Shown here: piece by piece, positions 57,244 through 64,000 of the stretch
Numbering within the stretch: position 1 is the stretch's first letter
Layout of the letters: each line of letters starts with the position of its first letter
Assembly (NCBI RefSeq): GCF_900099965.1
Contig: NZ_FNDJ01000010.1
Span: 186,001 to 250,000, forward strand
Length of the DNA: 64,000 bases
Direction: 5' to 3'
Source of the DNA: Nonomuraea jiangxiensis
GTDB taxonomy: Bacteria; Actinomycetota; Actinomycetes; Streptosporangiales; Streptosporangiaceae
The notes under the pieces: generated by a model
Databases searched by the model: none
Told to the model about the DNA's origin: nothing
Seen by the model: only the letters and a program-made list of their open reading frames with translations
Translations under genes and position numbers: made by a program

Positions 57244-58089
57244 TCAGGCCGGCCAACCGCCTGCGACAGCAGTGGACTCGGCGAATTCGGCGAAGGTCCG
57301 CGGCGGGCGACCAAGGGCCCGCCGCACGCCGTCGGAGACGTACTCGTCCCTGCCCTCCCTGAGTGGCGCGATGACGTCCGCGAAGGCTTCGGCGTCCGCG
57401 GGCGGCAACCCCTGCAGAACGAGTTCCGCGACGTAGTCAGCGACGGAGAGCGGTACGTAGCGAATGTCCCGCCCGGTGGCCTTGGAGATCGTGGCGACCG
57501 CCTCGGTCAGCGTCACCGCCCGGGGCCCGGACAACTCATAGATCTGGCCCGCGTGCCGGTCCTCGGTCAGCGCGGCGACCACCACCGCGGCGATGTCCTC
57601 GGCATCGACGAAGCTGGCGGCCCCATCGCCGGCGGGCAGCCGCAGCTCACCGGCGCGAACGGCATCGGCGAAGAAGCCCTCGCTGAAGTTCTGCGCGAAC
57701 CAACCCGGCCTGCTGATCGTCCATTCCAGACCGCTCTCCCGCACGGCGGCCTCACTGTCGAGGAGACCCTCCAAGATGCCGCTGCTGTCCTTCGCATAGT
57801 CGGGCAGGTCGATCCCGCGCCCCGAGGCCAGCACGATCCGCCGTACTCCATGCCGCACGGCCCGCTCGACGAAGGGGCGTACAAGCTTCGTGCCGTCCAA
57901 CTGCACGATGTAGACGGACCGTACTCCCTCCAGAGCGGCATCCCAGGTGCCGCGGTCGGTCCAGTCGAAGACGTGCCGGCCGCTCCGGGCCGCCGCGCGA
58001 ACCGGCAGCCCCCTGGCCCGCAGCTGATTGACGACGCGGCGGCCGGACTTGCCGGTCGCCCCGGTGACGAGAATCGGATGTTCAGACAT
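57244..58089 (-). CDS. NmrA-like NAD(P)H-binding protein
   Basis: 281 residues from ATG 58089; 12 extra codons are open upstream. Atypical short-chain dehydrogenase: nucleotide motif ILVTGATGKSGRRVVNQLRA, then VYIVQLDGTKLVRPFVERAV and SRPGWFAQNFSEGFFADAVR. It lacks the YxxxK catalytic pair and so is probably an NAD(P)H sensor or quinone-related reductase of the QorB/NmrA type. It is divergent from an AraC regulator across 80 bp and very probably controlled by it. Confidence 0.88.
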   Translation of the reverse strand: MSEHPILVTGATGKSGRRVVNQLRARGLPVRAAARSGRHVFDWTDRGTWDAALEGVRSVYIVQLDGTKLVRPFVERAVRHGVRRIVLASGRGIDLPDYAKDSSGILEGLLDSEAAVRESGLEWTISRPGWFAQNFSEGFFADAVRAGELRLPAGDGAASFVDAEDIAAVVVAALTEDRHAGQIYELSGPRAVTLTEAVATISKATGRDIRYVPLSVADYVAELVLQGLPPADAEAFADVIAPLREGRDEYVSDGVRRALGRPPRTFAEFAESTAVAGGWPA

Positions 58090-58169
58090 GGCCCCAGTCA
58101 ACCGGCTGGTGCTGAGACGATCCATGGCTGTGAAGCTCTACTCGATGTCTGGGCGTCTACACTGAGGGC

Positions 58170-59102
58170 GTGGACGCCGTATCGGAGCTGTTGGCAGAGG
58201 TACGCGCGCGCGGCGCCGTCTTCCGGCAGACGATCACGCGGCCGCCGTGGGGCCTGCGGATGGCCAGCGGCGCCTCGCTGACGCTGGCCACGATGGCGCG
58301 CGGCCGGGCCTGGATCCTTCCCGACCACCACGCACCGGTGCCCATCGACGTCGGCGACCTCGCCGTCATCCGCGGCGACGCGCCCTACACGGTGGCCGAC
58401 GACCCCGCGACCACACCCTCGCTGACCGTGACCAGCGCCGACTACTGCCCCGGGGCCGAGGGCGTCGAGCGCCCCGCCCGGACCTGCGGAACGCCGGCCG
58501 ACGGCGCCGCCGTGCTGGTCAGCGGGGCCTTCGAACGCCGGGGAGAGCTCAGCGAACGACTGCTGCACGCCCTGCCCACCGTGCTGGTGGTGCGGGCCGA
58601 GGGCGGCGCCTACCCATCGGTGGAGATGGTGGCCGAGGAGATCGCCCGAGATCGACCGGGACAGCAGCTGGTGCTGGACCGGCTGCTGGACCTGATGCTG
58701 GTCAGCGCGCTGCGCAGCTGGTTCGACAACCCGGATGCCGATGCCCCGGCCTGGTGCCGCGCCCTGGACGACCCGGTCGTGGGTACGGCGCTGCGGCTGC
58801 TGCACGACATGCCCGCCCGCCCGTGGACGGTGGCGGACCTGGCGGCCGAAGTGGGGGTGTCGCGAGCGGCGCTCGCCCGGCGGTTCACCGCGCTGGTCGG
58901 CGAACCGCCGATGTCCTACCTCACGGGCTGGCGGATCGCCCTGGCCGCGGACCTGCTGAGGGAGACCGACCATACGGTGGCCACGATCGCACGGAAGGTG
59001 GGCTACGCCAACGCCTTCGCGCTGAGCGTGGCGTTCAAACGGCTACGCGGCACCCGGCCCAGTGATCACCGGAGCCCGGCACCGGCCTGGCGGGCGGGGT
59101 GA
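58170..59102 (+). CDS. AraC-family regulator with cupin_6 sensor domain
   Basis: 310 residues from GTG 58170. The N-terminal AraC-binding cupin (FRQTITRPPWGLRMASGASL, GDLAVIRGDAPYTVADD) is followed by the paired HTH (WTVADLAAEVGVSRAALARR, HTVATIARKVGYANAFALSV). This type commonly controls a neighbouring NmrA or SDR gene. The effector is unknown. Confidence 0.92.
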   Translation: MDAVSELLAEVRARGAVFRQTITRPPWGLRMASGASLTLATMARGRAWILPDHHAPVPIDVGDLAVIRGDAPYTVADDPATTPSLTVTSADYCPGAEGVERPARTCGTPADGAAVLVSGAFERRGELSERLLHALPTVLVVRAEGGAYPSVEMVAEEIARDRPGQQLVLDRLLDLMLVSALRSWFDNPDADAPAWCRALDDPVVGTALRLLHDMPARPWTVADLAAEVGVSRAALARRFTALVGEPPMSYLTGWRIALAADLLRETDHTVATIARKVGYANAFALSVAFKRLRGTRPSDHRSPAPAWRAG

Positions 59103-59572
59103 CGCTCCCACAACGGCTTCGCCGCGACGGTCCTGGCGGGAGCCGCGGTCCTGTCGGCGGCATGGGCGGGATCCGGCCCCCGTTGAGGGGGTGTCGTATG
59201 ACCGGTGCCCTGTGTGGTGCCCCGGGGGCGTTCGATGTCGGTTCCGCGTAGGTTAATCGGCAGTCGCCGGGCGTTGATCTGAATGTCAATGCTCGAAAAG
59301 TCCTCGGTCATCCCCACTCTCCGGAAGCCGGAACTTATACGGTGGCGAACCGTGTCGCAGTGGGCGCCGGACGGTTCGCTGCGCCGGCTCCCGCCGAACG
59401 ACCGCAGCGGGCCACAAGAAGGCGGCCAACCGCCGTACGAGGGGTCGTTGAGCGTCCACGGTCCAGGCATCCCCGCGTCGGCCCGGTAAGGCCGACGGTG
59501 CGGGCTCCCCGAGCGAACGCGTCGGGCCGCGACAAACGCGAACGGCGTACCGTGGCGCACCGGAACCTGTGC
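59103..59572. other. Gene-free stretch before the cold-shock gene
   Basis: About 470 bp in which no frame on either strand shows a credible protein or a good start with a ribosome site. A CCCC-GTTGA-GGGG hairpin at about 59179-59191 follows the araC gene and may help end its transcript. A short minus-strand frame beginning MTEDFSSIDIQINARRLPIN (ATG near 59313) has GGGG upstream but no recognisable homology; I leave it unassigned. Confidence 0.4.
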
Positions 59573-59749
59573 TAGTCTACTTAGCGTTGCAGTTATGGTT
59601 CCCATAAAGACTTTGTGCGCGCCTGACAGAGTATGGTCCTCGGGCGCGTTTTTGTTTGCCGGTCATTTCCGGATGGGCTCATCGCGGCGACACGGAATTC
59701 TCGTGGTGAGAATTCCGCTGGTTTCTGCACTCGGCTGAAGGAGATCGAC
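59573..59749 (+). promoter_or_regulatory. Long 5' leader of the cold-shock gene with an internal hairpin
   Basis: TAGTCT (59573-59578) with an upstream TG is a candidate extended -10, giving a leader of about 165 nt, as is usual for csp genes. Within it CGCGCC (59618-59623) pairs with GGCGCG (59643-59648), followed at once by TTTTTGTTT. This is terminator-like inside the leader and could attenuate transcription or end a short RNA. A second, nearly perfect GAATTCTCGTGGTGAGAATTC-type dyad (arms GAATTCTC/GAGAATTC, 59695-59715) lies before the ribosome site. Confidence 0.5.
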
Positions 59750-59956
59750 ATGGCTACCGGAACCGTGAAGTGGTTCAACTCCGAAAAGGGCTTCGGCTTC
59801 ATCGCGCAGGACGGCGGCGGCGCCGACGTTTTCGCGCACTACTCCAACATCGTGGCCAACGGCGGCTACCGTGAGCTGACCGAGGGCCAGAAGGTGTCCT
59901 TTGACATCGTCCAGGGCCAGAAGGGCCCGCAGGCGGAGAACATCGTCGCCGCCTGA
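59750..59956 (+). CDS. Cold-shock domain protein (CspA family)
   Basis: 68 residues, the standard size. RNP1 is KGFGFIAQD and RNP2 is DVFAHYSNI; it opens MATGTVKWFNSEKGF. The start has GAAGGAG seven nt upstream. It binds single-stranded nucleic acid and acts as an RNA chaperone. The long leader with hairpins suggests post-transcriptional control, and a strong terminator follows. Confidence 0.97.
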   Translation: MATGTVKWFNSEKGFGFIAQDGGGADVFAHYSNIVANGGYRELTEGQKVSFDIVQGQKGPQAENIVAA

Positions 59957-59970
59957 CCTGGTGTCATGAT

Positions 59971-60006
59971 CCGGGACCCGCACCCACATCTGGGGGCGGG
60001 TCCCGG
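59971..60006 (+). terminator. Terminator hairpin after the cold-shock gene
   Basis: The arm CCGGGACCCGCACCC pairs with GGGGGCGGGTCCCGG (one mismatch) around a 6-nt loop and is followed by TTCGCGTTTC. It starts 15 bp after the csp stop. Confidence 0.8.
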
Positions 60007-60174
60007 TTCGCGTTTCGGGGGTGTCGTTCGCCTTGAGGGTGACCGACTCGATCGTGGCCGCCTGGTGATCGCCGTCGCGCTTCGCGGTTGACGGGCCGTC
60101 CGCTGTCGGTGAAACCAGAACAGCTCACAGCGAACCTGGCGATGGACTCCCCGTGCGGTCGGGAGAGTGGCCGT

Positions 60175-61176
60175 ATGAAGATTCTCATACTCGGCGGCTC
60201 GGCTTTTCTCGGACGTGCGTACGTGTCGGAGGCGTTGCGCCGCGGCCATGAGGTGACCACCTTCAACCGGGGTGTCAGCGGCCCCGACCAGCCCGGGGCG
60301 GAGGCCGTACGGGGCGATCGCACCCGCGCGGCCGACCTGGAGCGGCTGGTCGAGGGCCGGCGTTGGGACGCGGTGGTGGACACCGCCGGGGAGCAGCCGA
60401 GCGACGTCCTGCTGTCCGCCGGGCTCCTGAGCGAGCACGCCGATCACTACACGTTCGTCTCCTCCATTCACGCCTTCACGGACTGGGGAAAGCTCCCCGT
60501 GAACGAGGATTCCGCCACGCACCCCTGCCCCGCCGACACCCCGGCCGGTCAGGCTCCGGGCAACCAGCTCAAGGCCGGGTGTGAACGCGCGGTGCTGGAG
60601 CGGTTCGGCGCCGACCGGTCGCTCATCCTCAACTGCGGCCTGCTCGTCGGCCCTTACGAGAACGTCGGCCGGCTGTTGTGGTGGCTGGAGCGGATGGCGC
60701 GGGGTGGTCAGGTGCTCGCCCCCGGCGACCCCGAGCGTGCCCTGCAGCACATCGACGCACGCGACTTCGCCGCCTTCGGCCTGGACCTGCTCGAACGAGG
60801 CACGACAGGCAGGTTCCTCACCACCGGCCCGACCGGCGCTGCCACGATGAAGGGCCTGCTCGACGCCTGCGTCGAGGTCACGGGCGGCACGGCCGAGCTC
60901 GTCTGGGTGCCGGACGAGCGGCTGCTCGCGGCCGAGGTCCAGCCGTGGACGGAGCTGCCCCTGTGGATGCCCGACCAGCCCGGCTGGGAGGCGATCTGGC
61001 TGGCCGACACCTCTCGCGCGCAGGCCGCGGGGTTGGACTGCCGTCCCGTGTTCGAGACCGTCCGCGACACGTGGGCCTGGATGCGACAGCGCGGCCCGAC
61101 CGCCGGACCGTACCTACAGGGCACGACCCCGCTCGGCATCGACCCTGACAAGGAACGCAAGGTGATCGCCGGTTAG
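60175..61176 (+). CDS. NAD-dependent epimerase/dehydratase (extended SDR-like)
   Basis: 333 residues from ATG 60175 (29 open codons precede it without homology). The N-terminal motif is ILILGGSAFLGRAYVSEALR, with an arginine downstream (FNRG) that favours NADP. The segment DHYTFVSSIHAFTDWGK occupies the place of the usual YxxxK motif, but the tyrosine/lysine pair is not conserved, so it resembles the CSP41/isoflavone-reductase-like epimerase branch. The C-terminal half is substrate-specific. Function unknown. Confidence 0.83.
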   Translation: MKILILGGSAFLGRAYVSEALRRGHEVTTFNRGVSGPDQPGAEAVRGDRTRAADLERLVEGRRWDAVVDTAGEQPSDVLLSAGLLSEHADHYTFVSSIHAFTDWGKLPVNEDSATHPCPADTPAGQAPGNQLKAGCERAVLERFGADRSLILNCGLLVGPYENVGRLLWWLERMARGGQVLAPGDPERALQHIDARDFAAFGLDLLERGTTGRFLTTGPTGAATMKGLLDACVEVTGGTAELVWVPDERLLAAEVQPWTELPLWMPDQPGWEAIWLADTSRAQAAGLDCRPVFETVRDTWAWMRQRGPTAGPYLQGTTPLGIDPDKERKVIAG

Positions 61177-61333
61177 CCAACGCCGGCACCAGTGTCCTTG
61201 GGGCGTGCCGGGGAAGATCGGGGGCCCGGCCGCTGCCTGGAGTGCGCGCGGAGGCTGCCGTCTCGCTCTCCCCGGGATGCAGGGCAGGTCGGTGTCCACA
61301 CCTGCCGAGCTGCGGTGGCGCGCAGGTGGGTGG

Positions 61334-61663
61334 TCAGACGGCGTTGCTGCCTGGGTGGATGGTGAAGATCCGGTGGAGGCCGACGATGGTCAAGATGCGC
61401 AGGGTGTTGTCCGGGACGGCGGCCAGCGCGAAGTCGGCGCCGGCCGCTTGCGCGAACTGGCGGGCGGCCAGCAGGGCGGTGATGCCGCTGGAGTCGCAGA
61501 ACTCCAGCCCGGCCAGGTCGATGACCAGGCACTGGCCCGCTTTCACGTCGAGGCGTTCGACCTGGTCGCGCAGGACGGGGGCGTAGTGGTGGTCGAGGTC
61601 GCCGGTCACGTACAGGACGGGGCCGGTGGCGGAGTCACGGCGAGTGATCTGCAGTGGGAACAT
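61334..61663 (-). CDS. STAS-domain anti-sigma factor antagonist (RsbV/SpoIIAA-like)
   Basis: 109 residues. The conserved phosphorylation site lies in LVIDLAGLEFCDSSGITALL; Ser58 of DSSG aligns with the serine phosphorylated by anti-sigma kinases. When dephosphorylated it binds the anti-sigma factor and frees the sigma factor. Its ATG overlaps the stop of the PP2C gene (ATGA), so phosphatase and substrate are made together. No anti-sigma kinase or sigma gene is adjacent in the window. Confidence 0.92.
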   Translation of the reverse strand: MFPLQITRRDSATGPVLYVTGDLDHHYAPVLRDQVERLDVKAGQCLVIDLAGLEFCDSSGITALLAARQFAQAAGADFALAAVPDNTLRILTIVGLHRIFTIHPGSNAV

Positions 61664-63051
61664 CAGGTTCCGTCCGGGGTCGGGCGAGTCTGGGAGCCGA
61701 GTGCTGGGACACCGAGCGCGAGCAGCGCTGTGTCGTCATCCAGGCCGTCACCGAAGCTCGTCAGCAGCCCGGTCAGGGCGTTGATCGCCTGCTGTGGGCC
61801 GGCCGGGGCGAGGTCGGCGGCGAAGGCGCGCAGGGCGGCCTCGCCGTACAGGCTGTCGCGGCGCGGCCCGGTGCGGGCCTCGGTGAGGCCATCGGTGTAG
61901 AGCAGCATGGTGTCGCCGGGGGCGAGGGTGGTCTCGGCCGTGGTGAAGACCGCCGTGGGCAGGGCTCCCACGAGCATCCCGCCGGGGGTGGGCAGGAAGT
62001 CGGTCTGGCCGTCGGCACGCAGCAGCAGGGCCGGGGGATGGCCGCCGGAGGCGAGGCGGATGGTGATGCAGCCGGGATCGGCGGCGGGTTCGGCGATGCC
62101 GACGATGGCGGTGCAGTAGCGGGGGTCGCCGTCGGCGGCGTACCGCTCGTGCAGGACCGCGTTCAGGGTGGTCAGGGCGGTGGCCGGCTCCGGGTCGAGC
62201 AGGGCGGCGGCCCGCAGGGTGTAGCGGGTCAGGGAGGTGACGGCGGCCGCTTGTGGCCCCTTGCCGCTCACGTCGCCGAGAAAGAACGCCCACCGGCGCT
62301 CGTCGAGGCGGAACAGGTCGTAGAAGTCACCGCCCAGCCGCACGGGAGAGGCGGTGTGGTAGTGGACAGCCGTCTCCAGCCCCGGCACGACGGGCAGTGA
62401 GGTGGGCACGAGCGCCTGCTGCAGTGCGGCGAGCGCGTCGGCCAGCTCGGCACGGTCGGCTTCTGCCTGCCGGCGCGCCCGCTCGGCCTCGGCGCGGGCC
62501 CTCTCGGCCTCGGCGCGCGCCTGCTCGGCTTCGGCGCGGGCCTGCTCGGCCTCGTGACGGCGGCGCAGCAGCTCCTGTTCGTAGGCGCGGCGGTCGGAGG
62601 CGTCGAAGACGGTGGTACGGACGAGCAGCGGCTCCCCTTCGCTGCCGTGCTTGATCACGGAGGAGACCAGCACCGGCAGCCGTCCGCCCCCGGCGGTCGT
62701 CATCTCCAGGGCGATGCCGTGCAGTTCGCCCCGCATCCGCAGCAGTGGCGCGAAATGGGTCTCGTGATACAGCTTGCCGCCGACGGTGAGCAGGTCGGCA
62801 AAACGCATCCGCGCCACCACGGCCTCACGCCGCAGGCCGAGCCAGTCCAGCAACGTGGCGTTGATCTTGGCGATCGTGCCGTCCAGCATGGTCGACAGAT
62901 AGCCGCAGGGCGCCGACTCGTACAGCTCCTCGGCGCTGTCTTCGAGCAGTACGGTGAAGGCCGCGTCCAGCTCGGCGTCCTGCTCGGTCCCATGCCTGGC
63001 TTCGTTCTCGCCCAAGGTCGACTCCGGTTCCTCGCCCGTCAGGCACATCAT
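61663..63051 (-). CDS. rsbP: PAS-PP2C (SpoIIE-type) serine phosphatase, RsbP-like
   Basis: 462 residues from ATG 63051 (63048 also possible). Order: short acidic N-terminus, PAS domain (about 35-155; LYESAPCGYLSTMLDGTIAK, LGLRREAVVARMRFADLLTV), a long coiled coil (about 170-225, repeats of EAEQARA/EAERARA), and the SpoIIE PP2C domain (VRLGGDFYDLFRLDERRWAF, FLGDVSGKGPQAAAVTSLTR with the metal aspartates). This is the architecture of RsbP, which dephosphorylates RsbV in energy stress. The upstream rsbQ-like gene overlaps it (ATGA), and the downstream STAS gene is its expected substrate. Confidence 0.9.
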   Translation of the reverse strand: MMCLTGEEPESTLGENEARHGTEQDAELDAAFTVLLEDSAEELYESAPCGYLSTMLDGTIAKINATLLDWLGLRREAVVARMRFADLLTVGGKLYHETHFAPLLRMRGELHGIALEMTTAGGGRLPVLVSSVIKHGSEGEPLLVRTTVFDASDRRAYEQELLRRRHEAEQARAEAEQARAEAERARAEAERARRQAEADRAELADALAALQQALVPTSLPVVPGLETAVHYHTASPVRLGGDFYDLFRLDERRWAFFLGDVSGKGPQAAAVTSLTRYTLRAAALLDPEPATALTTLNAVLHERYAADGDPRYCTAIVGIAEPAADPGCITIRLASGGHPPALLLRADGQTDFLPTPGGMLVGALPTAVFTTAETTLAPGDTMLLYTDGLTEARTGPRRDSLYGEAALRAFAADLAPAGPQQAINALTGLLTSFGDGLDDDTALLALGVPALGSQTRPTPDGT

Positions 63052-63860
63052 CGCAACGCGCTCAGGAAGTCGAGAACCGCCTGGGATGTGGCCTCGGGAG
63101 CGCTCAGCTGCGGGCAGTGCCCGGTGGCCGCCAGGGTGACCAGGCGGGAAGACGGGATCGCGGCATGCACGTACGCCCCCACCTCGCGGGGCGCGATGAC
63201 GTCCTGCGAGCACTCCAGCACCAAGGTCGGTACGGTCACACTCTTGAGGTCGTTCCTGCTGTCGGACAAGAACGTCGTACGGGCGAAAACCCGGGCGATG
63301 TCCGGGTCGGTGGCGCAGAAGCTGTTGGTCAGCTCCTGCCCCAGCTTCGGCCGCTCCGGATTGCCCATGATCACCGGTGCCATGGCCGAGGACCAGCCCA
63401 GATAGTTCGACTCCAAGGAGACCAGCAACTCGTCGATATCGGCTGCGGTGAAGCCGCCGCGATAGCCGTCCTCGTCGATGTAGCACGGCGAGGGCGCCAC
63501 CATCACCAGCGCTCCGATCCTGTCCGGCACCAGCTGCGCGGCCAGGACACCGACCATGGCACTGACCGAGTGCCCCACGAACGTCACCCGCTCAAGGTCC
63601 AACCCCTCGCAGACCTCCGCCACGTCACGGGCGTAGCCCTCCAGCGAGGAATAACGCTGCCGGCTCCACGCGGACAGATCGGAGCCGCCACAACCGACGT
63701 AGTCGAACAGCACCACCCGATGCTCGCGGGCCAGGGCCGGCACGGTCAGGCGCCACATGTTCTGGTCGCAGCCGAACCCGTGCGCCAGCACCACCACCGG
63801 CCCATCGGCCCGGCCGGTGATCGTGATGTTGTTCCTGCGCCGCACGTCCATGGCCGCCAT
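63048..63860 (-). CDS. rsbQ: RsbQ-like alpha/beta hydrolase, activator of the PP2C phosphatase
   Basis: 270 residues from ATG 63860, with AGGAGAG upstream. It is strikingly like Bacillus RsbQ along its length: AHGFGCDQNMWR, HRVVLFDYVGCGGSDLSAW, FVGHSVSAMVGVLAAQLVPD (nucleophile Ser98), MVAPSPCYIDEDGYRGGF, and ECSQDVIAPREVGAYVH with catalytic Asp and then TGHCPQLSAP. RsbQ is needed, with an unknown hydrophobic ligand, to activate RsbP. Overlap with the phosphatase gene makes the pairing certain in genetic terms. It opens the three-gene stress operon. Confidence 0.92.
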   Translation of the reverse strand: MAAMDVRRRNNITITGRADGPVVVLAHGFGCDQNMWRLTVPALAREHRVVLFDYVGCGGSDLSAWSRQRYSSLEGYARDVAEVCEGLDLERVTFVGHSVSAMVGVLAAQLVPDRIGALVMVAPSPCYIDEDGYRGGFTAADIDELLVSLESNYLGWSSAMAPVIMGNPERPKLGQELTNSFCATDPDIARVFARTTFLSDSRNDLKSVTVPTLVLECSQDVIAPREVGAYVHAAIPSSRLVTLAATGHCPQLSAPEATSQAVLDFLSALR

Positions 63861-64000
63861 ACTGCCGTCTCTCCTGACATGTCCGGTAACCCGGCTGATT
63901 GTCCCCTGTGTACAGATCTGGAAGCCGCTACCCGGTGAGGAACGCGAGCCACATCTCGAATAGGGCACTGTGGTTCCGGCGATCCGGCCACGGTCGAGCG

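Noticed and set aside
59066..59605. Minus-strand 179-codon frame upstream of csp
   Set aside because: Arginine/proline-rich, no recognisable domain, and it covers the araC end and the csp promoter.
63861..64000. SigB-type promoter before rsbQ
   Set aside because: GGGTAG and GGGTTA occur on the minus strand, but no GNNTN-type -35 is found at 14-16 bp; not strong enough to list.
1..64000. CRISPR array, tRNA or rRNA genes, insertion sequences, prophage
   Set aside because: No spaced identical repeats apart from the coding KFD array, no cloverleaf or rRNA segment, and no transposase or integrase frame was recognised by eye.

Overview
The window comes from a high-GC, high-coding-density actinomycete chromosome. 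The evidence is the very GC-rich third codon positions, many GTG starts, ATGA/GTGA gene overlaps, leaderless-looking promoters, NarL-type two-component pairs, an AfsR-type regulator, an ECF42-type sigma factor and Tat-exported enzymes. A Streptosporangiales-type soil actinomycete (for example Nonomuraea-like) is my guess. Nothing in the sequence fixes the genus. I see no rRNA, tRNA, CRISPR array, transposase or phage gene.

Layout. 1-4.2 kb: an ABC-2 exporter cut by the window edge, a DGPF protein/ECF42 sigma pair, and a LuxR-type regulator. 4.3-8.2 kb: a tight four-gene operon (ProC-like reductase, NPPG-motif methyltransferase, RarD/EamA transporter, MSOX-type flavin oxidase) divergent from that regulator and followed by the last 30 codons of a LanC cyclase. 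It looks like a small, undescribed amino-acid-derived pathway. 8.3-10.4 kb: a membrane protein and a GntR-TetR fusion regulator with two operator-like palindromes. 10.5-17.3 kb: a biotin-independent malonate decarboxylase operon, mdcA-B-C-DE-G-H, with fused beta and gamma subunits, an mdcH that has lost its expected stop, and a secreted hydrolase at its end. 17.4-28.2 kb: slipin, AfsR-type regulator with a flavin monooxygenase, a hydrolase, an ArsR/AHSA1/DUF6069 operon with an operator over the start codon, a two-component system and a CPA2 antiporter. 28.2-33.2 kb: an ABC exporter whose permease is fused in frame to an S33 peptidase domain, divergent from its own two-component system.

33.2-48.1 kb: a carbohydrate locus organised around a DeoR regulator. 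One arm has PhoD, an F5/8C protein, an arabinose/fucose-isomerase-family protein and a Tat-exported TagC-like propeller. The other has a GH78 rhamnosidase, a sugar ABC importer and a 1151-residue GH106-type enzyme. TTAACAAG-type repeats flank deoR on both sides. The set suggests use of a rhamnose-containing, perhaps phosphodiester-linked, cell-surface polymer.

48.2-55.4 kb: an accessory, rearranged stretch. It has a TetR gene with a perfect palindrome, a truncated Zn-alcohol dehydrogenase, an abhydrolase behind a double palindrome, a GlxA-type regulator divergent from an imine reductase, a secreted protein made of about 41 KFD-type pentapeptides, and a junction between a PadR fragment and a hydrolase fragment. 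55.6-64 kb: another NarL two-component system, an AraC/NmrA divergent pair, a cold-shock gene with a long leader, an epimerase, and an rsbQ-rsbP-STAS operon resembling the energy-stress input branch of partner-switching general stress systems.
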